Source: CAXYVX01 sp964292495 (GTDB lineage: Bacteria; Patescibacteriota; Saccharimonadia; Saccharimonadales; Saccharimonadaceae). Taken from it: a DNA stretch of 63,300 bases. The translations under genes and the position numbers were made by a program. How positions within the stretch are numbered: the stretch's first letter is position 1; every line of letters starts with the position of its first letter. Positions 8,853 to 15,649 of this stretch are shown here, in pieces. The stretch spans positions 1 to 63,300 of the forward strand of contig CAXYVX010000001.1 in NCBI GenBank assembly GCA_964292495.1, given 5' to 3'. The notes under the pieces are model-generated. The model had not been told where the DNA came from, did not search any database, and saw only the letters and a list, made by a program, of their open reading frames with translations.

Positions 8853-9239
8853 ATGGGATTTTATCCGGTAAAAGGTATGGTTTTTAACACACAAGATATG
8901 TTCAAAATGCACGTTTTTGATCTCAATATGGAATTAAAAGAACACGCTGCACAAGATCTGATGAACGAAGCGTTTACTTTGAACGACGTATTTGCGGTAC
9001 GTTTCGCGATGGGGAACTCTACCAGCGACATCATTTTCTTTATGGGGGTTGATGCAGATGCAACTTTAATTGCGATTGATTGGTTTGCTCGAATATTGGA
9101 GAGAGATTCTGAATTAACAGAAGAAGATTACGCATTTTATAATCGAATTCTCAAATATATGAAAGCATTCCCGAAGGATGACAGCGAATTGTATGACTCC
9201 TTCGATGAGCGACGAGCTAAAGGACACGTCTACATTTGA
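8853..9239 (+). CDS. hypothetical 128-aa acidic protein
   Basis: The protein is soluble and acidic (segments DVFAVRFAMG, SDIIFFMGVDADATLIAIDWF and ERDSELTEEDYAFYNRIL). I recognise no family. The reading frame is open back to 8763 and codes there for plausible protein sequence (FIAFTPQALACGDVSKIYG), without an ATG. The real start may therefore be a rare codon, or the gene may have lost its 5' end. A terminator follows directly. It lies in the TTCGCGAA-free island. Confidence 0.55.
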   Translation: MGFYPVKGMVFNTQDMFKMHVFDLNMELKEHAAQDLMNEAFTLNDVFAVRFAMGNSTSDIIFFMGVDADATLIAIDWFARILERDSELTEEDYAFYNRILKYMKAFPKDDSELYDSFDERRAKGHVYI

Positions 9240-9267
9240 CGAGAATTGAACGTATCTAATTTCACAC

Positions 9268-9296
9268 ACTTCCGCCTAAAAAGCGGAAGTTTTTTC
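9268..9296 (+). terminator. terminator after the 8853 gene
   Basis: A perfect 8-bp stem, ACTTCCGC / GCGGAAGT, with an 8-nt loop (CTAAAAA plus one) is followed by six T. Confidence 0.88.
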
Positions 9297-9309
9297 TTTG
9301 CTCAAAAAA

Positions 9310-9343
9310 TTCATAAACTTCATCTTATTTTTCATGAACTTCA
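9310..9343 (+). promoter_or_regulatory. two direct repeats TTCATRAACTTCA, 21 bp apart
   Basis: TTCATAAACTTCA (9310-9322) and TTCATGAACTTCA (9331-9343) lie on the same helix face at a two-turn spacing, just before a partly inverted copy (GTGAATGAATGAA). This has the look of a multi-site operator for the island operon. Confidence 0.45.
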
Positions 9344-9379
9344 CGTGAATGAATGAATTAAGATAAGAGTGTAGAGTTA

Positions 9380-9391
9380 ATCAGGCCTGAT
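9380..9391. promoter_or_regulatory. 12-bp perfect palindrome ATCAGGCCTGAT
   Basis: The palindrome lies about 48 bp before the first ATG of the island operon, and is a candidate repressor-binding site. Confidence 0.4.
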
Positions 9392-9427
9392 GATTTTACA
9401 AAATACTTTATAAGGACGGTATTGCAG

Positions 9428-9610
9428 ATGACCAACAAAAAAGAAATCTCAAAAAATGAGCAAGACAGCACTCAAACACATAAAAAAGAAGCAAAAAAAC
9501 AAAAAGAGGTTAAAATCCTTGACTCTCCAGAGTTTGAGGAAACCTATAAATCTAAGTTTGTGGAGCGTATCATTAGTATTGATGAACTAAGAGAGAAGCT
9601 TGGTAAATAA
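9428..9610 (+). CDS. 60-aa lysine-rich small protein, first gene of the island operon
   Basis: The highly charged protein has a Lys/Gln-rich, probably disordered N-terminal half and a helical end (RIISIDELREKLGK). AAGGACGG at 9412-9419 suits either TTG 9422 (5 nt) or ATG 9428 (about 8-11 nt); I use the ATG. No family is recognised. The next ORF begins immediately after the stop codon, suggesting translational coupling. Confidence 0.5.
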   Translation: MTNKKEISKNEQDSTQTHKKEAKKQKEVKILDSPEFEETYKSKFVERIISIDELREKLGK

Positions 9611-9733
9611 TTGAGCTCAGAACAGAGAAAGGCGATTGAAATGAAGATTAGAGCACCTGTGAGCTTGCTCGCTTTATCACGGCAATGTTTTTATGAAGAA
9701 TTAAACCAATTTTGCAGCTTGTATGAACTTTAA
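9611..9733 (+). CDS. 30-40 aa small ORF in the island operon
   Basis: The frame opens at TTG 9611, abutting the previous stop codon, with an in-frame ATG at 9641 preceded by AAAGG. The peptide (SSEQRKAIEMKIRAPVSLLA and on to FCSLYEL) is amphipathic. It fills an otherwise empty gap in the operon. Function unknown, and its reality is uncertain. Confidence 0.35.
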   Translation: MSSEQRKAIEMKIRAPVSLLALSRQCFYEELNQFCSLYEL

Positions 9734-9760
9734 GAATCCAATGAAACGGAGAGAACAGAA

Positions 9761-10192
9761 ATGAAAATCTTAAGATTCAATAAAAATAGTTTGCCATCGG
9801 GCGATGATAAAGCAATTGTCCGTATGGAGGCGATGACACCAGAAGAACAGATGAGACCGTCTGATTACCGTATACTGAGCGAATTTATGACGATGAAGCG
9901 AGTGAATGCGAGCTTTTTGAAACATTTTAAGGACGGTGAAATTGATGTTAATAATGAAGATATCCGGGATAATTTCATTGAACTTCTGGCTGAAAAAGTG
10001 CTGGTGGATATTGAACGTCAAAAATCGGAACATGAAGCTCAGATTGAAACTCTTGCGCAGCTGAGCGAGGCACATAAAAAACAATTTACAGATCATTTGG
10101 AAAAAGTAAAAACTAATTTAGCGGAACAAGAATCTATTGTCAGGTTGCTCAAAGAAAAACAGGAGGACTTCCATGTTGCACAAGAAAAATGA
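9761..10192 (+). CDS. 143-aa coiled-coil protein of the island operon
   Basis: The N-terminal third includes MTPEEQMRPSDYRILSEFM. Residues 75-143 form a long Glu/Lys/Gln-rich helix (EKVLVDIERQKSEHEAQ, then KEKQEDFHVAQEK) typical of a coiled coil. There are no membrane segments. Its 3' end overlaps the start of the four-TM protein by 20 nt, and the AGGAGG of that gene lies inside it, so the two are made together. Family unknown. Confidence 0.65.
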   Translation: MKILRFNKNSLPSGDDKAIVRMEAMTPEEQMRPSDYRILSEFMTMKRVNASFLKHFKDGEIDVNNEDIRDNFIELLAEKVLVDIERQKSEHEAQIETLAQLSEAHKKQFTDHLEKVKTNLAEQESIVRLLKEKQEDFHVAQEK

Positions 10193-11048
10193 ACTCTATT
10201 ATTTAGAACAAGGTAGCCTTGTTTTCACTCTGAATTTACGGCTTAAGAAGCTGGAAATGAGTTGGAGAGCTATGCTTAGGCAATTTTTCGTTAACCCGCT
10301 TATACTCGGTTTAAATCTGGTGTTCATGGTGGTTGATGCGCTCAATTTCTGGAATCTTTATCATGCGGTGGCTAACGATAATATTTGGCTGGAAGCAGGT
10401 TTGGTTGTATTCTCTGTGATTTTGTTAGACTTTACAGGATTAATCTTGGGGCATGCATTAAAGAAGAAAAAACAAGGATATAAAGTAGAAGTTTTGCCCT
10501 TGATGATGGGATGTTTGGCTTTCGTTATTGCAATGTTTATCAATTTCACTTATCGATTTGTCTTTGCGAAAAAACTATTTCCACCAACGCTCTATACGAC
10601 TTACGTAAACAATCATCCACAGTTCCATGCACTTGATGCTTCGGGTTGGATAGCCTTGAATTATTCCTTGATTCCACTTGCTGTGCTATTTTTCACTTTC
10701 ATGCTGACTTATCTCTTTGCGAATCCGCTATTAGAAGAGTTGCGCCTTGAACGGGACAAATTGGAACTGATCAAAAGCGAGCGAAGTCAGTTTGAAGCAG
10801 TATTGAATTTTTATGCCAATGCGAGATATAAACAAAACCTGCAAGTTTATGATGATACGCAATACGCTTACGTGCGGGAATTTGTGAGGATACAAGCTGA
10901 AATATTCAGAAATGAGATTCGTGAAGAAATGAAACTAAAAATGAAGAGTCCGGAAAAAATTGGCTGGCTGTCGCGAAAGGTCATAGCCTTAAAAAACAAA
11001 ATTTTCGGCGAATCCAAGACCGAAAACAAAGAAAGTGTGAACCTATGA
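10173..11048 (+). CDS. four-TM membrane protein with long cytoplasmic coiled tail
   Basis: The start is ATG 10173, 6 nt after AGGAGG (10161-10166); the frame is open further upstream. The 291-aa protein has four strong helices (about 32-55, 65-88, 100-125 and 150-180) and a charged helical C-terminal tail of about 100 residues beginning ELRLERDKLELIKSERSQ. The following lipoprotein has an OmpA/MotB-type domain and starts inside this stop codon (4-nt overlap). A multi-TM protein with a cytoplasmic helical tail next to an OmpA-domain partner is the arrangement of MotA/MotB, TolQ/TolR and ZorA/ZorB. I cannot see conserved MotA signature residues, so this is an analogy, not an assignment. Confidence 0.7.
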   Translation: MLHKKNELYYLEQGSLVFTLNLRLKKLEMSWRAMLRQFFVNPLILGLNLVFMVVDALNFWNLYHAVANDNIWLEAGLVVFSVILLDFTGLILGHALKKKKQGYKVEVLPLMMGCLAFVIAMFINFTYRFVFAKKLFPPTLYTTYVNNHPQFHALDASGWIALNYSLIPLAVLFFTFMLTYLFANPLLEELRLERDKLELIKSERSQFEAVLNFYANARYKQNLQVYDDTQYAYVREFVRIQAEIFRNEIREEMKLKMKSPEKIGWLSRKVIALKNKIFGESKTENKESVNL

Positions 11049-12268
11049 AAAATAAATTATTTATTGTTCTATCTCTTGTTCTGTGCTTGATTATTGTACT
11101 TGCGGGCTGCGAGAAAAAGTCAAAATCTAATGAGCGCACAGACGTGGTTTTATTGGTTGGAAATCATGGAAACAGCACTATACCGAGTCTTAATTTCCAA
11201 ACCTTCAAAGATGAAATGCAGGCTGCAATCAGCTCAGGAGGCACAGTTTCTGCGGTGCTTGATGATGGTAACCCGTTCACTCAAACATTCAACGATGGAC
11301 AATCTTATACTGCCGAGCTGGAACAATATAAAAACGATCCGAATCAGCAAAAAATGTTAGTGGAGAATATCGTGGATGAAATCTTGAAAAGTGCAGGGAA
11401 TATGAAAGCAAAAAGTCCTGAAGTTGATATGTTGATGTCACTTAGAAAGAGTGCTGAGATACTTAAATCACAATCAAAAAGTTCACAAAAAGTTATTTTG
11501 GTGGACGACACGGGGCTTTCAACGACTGGTGTATTGAATTTCAGAAACAACTTATTGTCGCTGAACCCAGAAAAAATTGTAGAGGAACTAAAAGCAAAAC
11601 AGGACATCCCGGATCTTTCGGGGATTACAGTGAAGTGGATACAAGAGGCGGTCGTCAGCCCACAACAAGCTCTGTCGCAAAAAGATAACAATCGGTTGAT
11701 TGCAATTTGGCGGATGATTATTGAAGCGGGCGGTGGAAAATTAGAAGTTGAATTATCCACTCAAACTGGGAATGTTCGTGAGAAGTTCAAAACTTTGCCC
11801 AATGTTTCATCTGTTGATGTTGGGGCAGACACGCCGATCAATTATGACCCGAAAGCTGAGATATCTTTTGTACAGCCCTTGGTGTTGAATGACAAGCAAC
11901 TGAACTTTCAAGCAGATTCAGCGGCCTATATTTCAGGGAAATCCGCGCTGCTACTGCTTGAACCAATTGCTAAATATCTGAAACTGCATCAGAACTTCAA
12001 GCTCCTGCTCGTCGGGACAACTGCTGGAGACACTGGTCAGGTAGATGAAAATCAGGCACAAGCTTTATCGCTGGCGAGAGCGAACGCAGTTAAAAATTCC
12101 TTGGTTAAGCTCGGAACCAAGCCACAAAACATTGCGACAGTGGGTTGTGGCATCCGTTCACCTTGGCATATTTCTGGGCTTGGTTTGACGGATATAGCAG
12201 CGGCCAAAAACCGAACTGTGGTTATGATTGATGCCAGTTCAGGAGTTGCTAAAAATATCACAAAATAA
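11045..12268 (+). CDS. lipoprotein with C-terminal OmpA-like peptidoglycan-binding domain
   Basis: The 407-aa protein has a lipoprotein signal peptide ending LAGC (Cys 21). The middle region begins RTDVVLLVGNHGNST and later has VILVDDTGLSTTGVLNF, which looks vWA-like or Rossmann-like. The last 110 residues form an OmpA/MotB-type domain, with FKLLLVGTTAGDTG where FxGHTDxxG is usual, ALSLARANAVKNSLVKLG, and a closing AAKNRTVVMID. The RA and NR positions and an Asp that would contact peptidoglycan are kept, while the canonical His is lost. Its predicted place is anchored in the membrane and reaching the cell wall. It overlaps the upstream four-TM gene by 4 nt. Confidence 0.82.
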   Translation: MKNKLFIVLSLVLCLIIVLAGCEKKSKSNERTDVVLLVGNHGNSTIPSLNFQTFKDEMQAAISSGGTVSAVLDDGNPFTQTFNDGQSYTAELEQYKNDPNQQKMLVENIVDEILKSAGNMKAKSPEVDMLMSLRKSAEILKSQSKSSQKVILVDDTGLSTTGVLNFRNNLLSLNPEKIVEELKAKQDIPDLSGITVKWIQEAVVSPQQALSQKDNNRLIAIWRMIIEAGGGKLEVELSTQTGNVREKFKTLPNVSSVDVGADTPINYDPKAEISFVQPLVLNDKQLNFQADSAAYISGKSALLLLEPIAKYLKLHQNFKLLLVGTTAGDTGQVDENQAQALSLARANAVKNSLVKLGTKPQNIATVGCGIRSPWHISGLGLTDIAAAKNRTVVMIDASSGVAKNITK

Positions 12269-12288
12269 AAAAGAAAGCAGGAAAGAAA

Positions 12289-12519
12289 ATGGAAACAGAA
12301 GAAACGATCGCTGAACGGCTTGAATATTTGGAAGACTGTATGGAAGAGGTTTGGGAACAAAGTGGGCGTCAAAAAGCTATTTTTCAGATGCTCGAAGAAC
12401 TCTGCGAAACGCTTGGTGTGCCGCTGAACAAATGGGCGGAGTTGGAGAAAAAAGAGATTGATGAGTTGCGCGAACAGCAGGAACAAAACGAACGGGAGCT
12501 GCGAGGAGAGGAGGAATAG
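12289..12519 (+). CDS. 76-aa acidic coiled-coil protein, last gene of the island operon
   Basis: This very acidic helical peptide (ERLEYLEDCMEEVWEQ, then ELREQQEQNERELRGEEE) has no membrane segment. GAAAGG lies just before the ATG and the gap to the lipoprotein gene is 20 nt, so it belongs to the same operon. Possible roles are adaptor or regulator of the four-TM protein. No family is recognised. Confidence 0.55.
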   Translation: METEETIAERLEYLEDCMEEVWEQSGRQKAIFQMLEELCETLGVPLNKWAELEKKEIDELREQQEQNERELRGEEE

Positions 12520-12678
12520 ACGATGATTTCTAATGTTAGAGTGTATTTTCCGCCTTGAGAAGGTGAAAAAAAGAGCCGTTTTACGACTCTATGAAAGGTG
12601 CGAAAAGTACCACGGAGAACGTTGACGAGAGGTATTGTAGACTATGTCGGTCTTTTCCCTTATCATCTTAACAGCTTC

Positions 12679-12819
12679 CTAGGAGGTGCGCGGTCTGTTT
12701 TCCGATAACATTTCTTCTTTAACTAAATGTTTAATCTCCTGCTTCATTTGTTCAGGACAGATGTATAACTCGAACATCACACTAGTTATACGCTTAGGAT
12801 CTCTAGATGATTTTCTCAT
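12679..12819 (-). CDS. 46-aa small protein
   Basis: The minus-strand ORF starts at ATG 12819 (MRKSSRDPKRITSVMFELY), 7 nt after a GGAG site; the longer frame to 12897 has no such site. It is basic at the N-terminus and helical and charged later. No family is recognised. It is convergent with the island operon. Confidence 0.45.
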   Translation of the reverse strand: MRKSSRDPKRITSVMFELYICPEQMKQEIKHLVKEEMLSENRPRTS

Positions 12820-12908
12820 ATTAAAACTCCTATACTTTTTGGATTTCATTCGGACGAATGATACAAGAAAACAGCATTCGTTTTCAATACGAGACATTAT
12901 AGCACGGC

Positions 12909-13193
12909 TTAATATCGCGTATCTATATCCTTTATTGCCTTGGTTAGGAGTGCCTTTCGATTTTCCATGGGTAAATTGTGGCTAATCTGCTTTATGTCCC
13001 GAACAGCATTTTTTACAGCACGCTCTTTTCTAAAGTTATAAAAGGAACTTGCGATAGCGGCATTGTTTACAGAGATATAGTCGCTATCAATACTGGTTGT
13101 GCGATATAATTTTGCAGATTTAGGGGCAGTTCTCTTAGAATAAGTGCTATTGACAATGTTAGCGTGAAGATTGTTCTTTTGAGTATTTGACAT
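12909..13193 (-). CDS. 94-aa hypothetical protein
   Basis: The start is ATG 13193 (MSNTQKNNLHANIVNSTYSK), preceded by AAGGATAT. The first 40 residues are polar and Ser/Thr/Asn-rich; the rest is helical and basic (FYNFRKERAVKNAVRDIKQ). It could be a small nucleic-acid-binding or secretion-associated protein. No family is recognised. The low-GC composition differs from the core genes. Confidence 0.5.
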   Translation of the reverse strand: MSNTQKNNLHANIVNSTYSKRTAPKSAKLYRTTSIDSDYISVNNAAIASSFYNFRKERAVKNAVRDIKQISHNLPMENRKALLTKAIKDIDTRY

Positions 13194-13239
13194 GATATAT
13201 ATCCTTTCAAGTGTGACTTTTGGCTTAGTATAAATGAAA

Positions 13240-14421
13240 TTATCGAGTATAGCAATCCCGTAACATTTCAAGAAAATCAAATTCCTTGGACAACTCATCA
13301 GCGGGTTTCAGAATATCACTGCCTTTTTCCAGATTTCTTCTCATTTCCGATAAATAATAGCCGATAGCTTCAGAGTATCCCACCAGATTGGGTAAGACAA
13401 ATTTTGAAAGTATATGATCGCTAAAAATATAAGTGTCAATATAAACATTTAAGAAACCAAATAGAACATATTGCCCATTGCGAGAATTTCTATCGGTTAA
13501 TGGGATTAATATATTGCCTTCACTAATATAGCTTCTCAAATTTACATTAAGTTCATCGATGTAGTAAATTTGCTTCATTCTATCGGTGAAATGGTGTACT
13601 TTGTATTTTTCAACTTTACGGTGGCTTTGATCATCTACAAACGTATTATAGTAAAAAATCCCATAGCCTTGAGATCGAAAATTATCCGCCAAACTCTGCC
13701 CAAAATCAGTATTCTTACTGTATTTATCATCAGATAGTATCAGTTGCAAAGCAGACACTTCAAAATCCTCAGTCAATAACTGAAGCTTAATTGTGGGATG
13801 AACACCAGTAGAGTTATAGATACTTAAATCTATGTCATTAAATATAGATCCATAAAAGTGTTTACTTGTTATTGATGAGTTTTTTTGAAGAGTAAATAAC
13901 AGGTTATCTACCAAACTTTGAAATTCTTCGTTATTTTCTTGTGTGTTCTTTAACTTTATACGATTTTCATAAAGTATTTCTGGAATAACCAATGAGATGA
14001 CATTGATAAGTGTCATCCACCGACCAAACAATTTGGTCTGTTCCGCTAACTCTATGAAAGAATGTCTGGAATATTTTTGCAATGAATCTGGTGATTTTTG
14101 TGCGATTGACCTATAAAAATAATAACGATAAGTGATTATGCCTATAAATAGTGAAATAAAAAAAATAAAGGGATTCGCTATAATCACTAAATAAAGGTGC
14201 TCATTCCCATATGAGAAAAGCTTCCTTGAATAAAACCCGAGAGAAGGGCTAATATTGTCAGTTGTTAAAACAGGCGTAAACACTGATAGGGTAAATATAA
14301 CACTGTAAGTCCAACCGAATAGTTTGTTAGCCTTTGAGATTCCTATTTTATATGATTGAAACATCCATCTAAGCCATTGCCAAATATCAAGGATGTTTAA
14401 CCTTTTTACTGATTTATTCAA
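13240..14421 (-). CDS. two-TM membrane protein with a possible cytoplasmic GAF-like domain
   Basis: The 393-aa protein has hydrophobic helices near residues 37-57 and 77-99. A further weakly hydrophobic stretch lies near 135-150, and a soluble C-terminal half follows. The segment from about 200 to 370 (LSIYNSTGVHPTIKLQ, then GQSLADNFRSQGYGIFYY, then GYSEAIGYYLSEMRR) has the strand/helix rhythm and closing helix of GAF/PAS-like sensor domains, but no family is certain. GGAGG lies 10 nt before ATG 14421. It sits in the low-GC island beside other genes of unknown function, so a sensor or effector role in the element is possible. Confidence 0.6.
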   Translation of the reverse strand: MNKSVKRLNILDIWQWLRWMFQSYKIGISKANKLFGWTYSVIFTLSVFTPVLTTDNISPSLGFYSRKLFSYGNEHLYLVIIANPFIFFISLFIGIITYRYYFYRSIAQKSPDSLQKYSRHSFIELAEQTKLFGRWMTLINVISLVIPEILYENRIKLKNTQENNEEFQSLVDNLLFTLQKNSSITSKHFYGSIFNDIDLSIYNSTGVHPTIKLQLLTEDFEVSALQLILSDDKYSKNTDFGQSLADNFRSQGYGIFYYNTFVDDQSHRKVEKYKVHHFTDRMKQIYYIDELNVNLRSYISEGNILIPLTDRNSRNGQYVLFGFLNVYIDTYIFSDHILSKFVLPNLVGYSEAIGYYLSEMRRNLEKGSDILKPADELSKEFDFLEMLRDCYTR

Positions 14422-14521
14422 TTATATACCTCCAAATAAACGCTCAATATATACGATTATCATATAAGCAAGCAAATAACAATCAATCACGGTTAAAACT
14501 AGTTTTTCCAATAAACATAGT

Positions 14522-14548
14522 AGAGCGGACAAGAAATCCGCTCTTTTT
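14522..14548 (+). terminator. strong hairpin with T tract, no upstream plus-strand gene seen
   Basis: A perfect 8-bp stem, AGAGCGGA / TCCGCTCT, is followed by TTTTGTT. No plus-strand ORF precedes it, so it may end an unseen small RNA or a transcript entering from the island. Confidence 0.6.
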
Positions 14549-14650
14549 GTTATCTCTAGTATCTGAATTTAATATTGAGTATATATTGTTGTGATACACT
14601 ATGGTTGATAGAGATTCTCTGTCAATTCCTAAATAAATAAAGGAGGATGT

Positions 14651-14877
14651 ATGATAATGGCTAAAGAAAAAATAAAGGAGATGTGGAAATAAGAAGTTAT
14701 GTTAACAAAGATGGGTCAACGACCCATGAACATAAAATTGGCGACATAACTTATATTATTAGCTCAAATTTTATACCGACAGAACAAAATAAGAAAGCGC
14801 TTATCAAAACGATTCAGCATATAATGAAAAACGCTAAATTATCAGATGCGGAAAAATTTATGGATGACGATTTTTAA
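14651..14877 (+). CDS. small TnpW-like protein, apparently split by a frameshift
   Basis: AGGAGG (14641-14646) clearly serves ATG 14651 or 14657, but that frame reads MIMAKEKIKEMWK and stops. The remaining protein (EIRSYVNKDGSTTHEHKI, then GDITYIISSNFIPTEQ) lies in another frame, openable only from GTG 14683. The GDITYIISSNF core resembles small transposon-encoded proteins (TnpW type) of clostridial mobile elements; this is recalled similarity, not a search. It may be one gene of about 75 codons with a single-base change, or a leader peptide coupled to a GTG-started gene. Confidence 0.45.
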
Positions 14878-14888
14878 CTGAATGTTAG

Positions 14889-14984
14889 TCTGGTGATTCA
14901 GACAAAATAGAAGTAAATAAAATAATTGAGAGTGTATTGCTACGTACCTTTAAGTATAATACTTTGAGAATTTGAATCATCAGA
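14889..14984. repeat. 14-bp imperfect inverted repeat
   Basis: TCTGGTGATTCAGA (14889-14902) and TTTGAATCATCAGA (14971-14984) are reverse complements with two mismatches. The left copy can also fold on itself (GTCTG/CAGAC). It lies just inside the right edge of the island, and could be a folded 3' UTR or an element end. Confidence 0.35.
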
Positions 14985-14986
14985 TT

Positions 14987-15023
14987 AAAGACAAAGCTCA
15001 ATAATATAGCTTTGTCTTTTTTA
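14987..15023 (+). terminator. terminator at the right end of the island
   Basis: A perfect 12-bp stem, AAAGACAAAGCT / AGCTTTGTCTTT, has a 9-nt loop and is followed by T residues. Confidence 0.85.
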
Positions 15024-15082
15024 TTCTTTTTCACCACACCCTCTTGCATTTCCATCCCGCCTATGATTAAATTAACATCTCC

Positions 15083-15598
15083 GTGCAGGCTGGAGATATT
15101 GTGAAAGTAACGGAAAGTAATGGTGATAATACATTCCGAGGTTGGCGTGCATATGGCGACGACCCACTAGTCAAGGAACCGAAAACAGCGATAATATCTA
15201 TGCCTGAAATGAATAGGTTTACCACAGACACGGCGGGAACAACAGCAAAGGGCGACTTCTTCTACAGTTTTAATCACGCTGGCTCACTCACCTCGCTCCC
15301 AGCTGGATCATTTGACACCAGCAACATTACGACAGTAGGAAACAATTTCTTCGCAAACTTCAACCTCAACGGCGCCCTTACCTCTCTCCCAGCAGGGTCA
15401 TTCAATACCAGCAACATTACTTCGGTAGGAAACTATTTCTTTGATAATTTCAACTACAATGGTAAACTAATCCAGGGAAACAATTCAATAAGCATTAAGA
15501 ATATAACAAGTTCAGTAATGGCGTTTTATTACTGGACGGGCTCATCAACGACTCAATCCGTAGCACCGGGCGACTCCATGACCTACAACGGAGACTAA
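15083..15598 (+). pseudogene. 5'-truncated fragment of a repeat-containing surface protein
   Basis: The frame begins mid-domain. Its first residues (QAGDIVKVTESNGDNTFRGW) match in position the GDTITISE...FRQWNG segment about 80 residues into the 28317-29753 protein. A stop codon lies just upstream (about 15068), so the signal peptide and N-terminus are gone. It keeps two of the 30-residue GALTSLPAGSF-type repeats and one C-terminal domain, and has no sorting signal. Together with the truncated adhesin at 6619-8174 it brackets the accessory island, so the island probably entered a surface-protein locus. Confidence 0.7.
15281..15460 (+). repeat. two 90-bp coding repeats
   Basis: Two 30-residue units begin GSLTSLPAGSF and GALTSLPAGSF. 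They are homologous to the six units at 28764-29303. Confidence 0.8.
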
Positions 15599-15604
15599 AA
15601 TAAA

Positions 15605-15640
15605 TCAAATTCTCCTCGCGAAATCGGGGAGAATTTTATA
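15605..15640. terminator. bidirectional terminator between the surface fragment and murJ
   Basis: The stem AAATTCTCC...GGAGAATTT is flanked by A/T runs on both sides, fitting the two convergent genes. Confidence 0.75.
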
Positions 15641-15649
15641 TAAAAGACT

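Noticed and set aside
8763..8853. N-terminus of an ABC ATPase (GDVSKIYG looks like such a start)
   Set aside because: No Walker A or further ABC motif follows; the resemblance is one short string.
9428..12519. A complete Zorya defence system
   Set aside because: Only a ZorA/ZorB-like pairing is suggested. No ZorC/ZorD/ZorE-type gene or helicase is nearby, and the four-TM protein lacks recognisable MotA residues.
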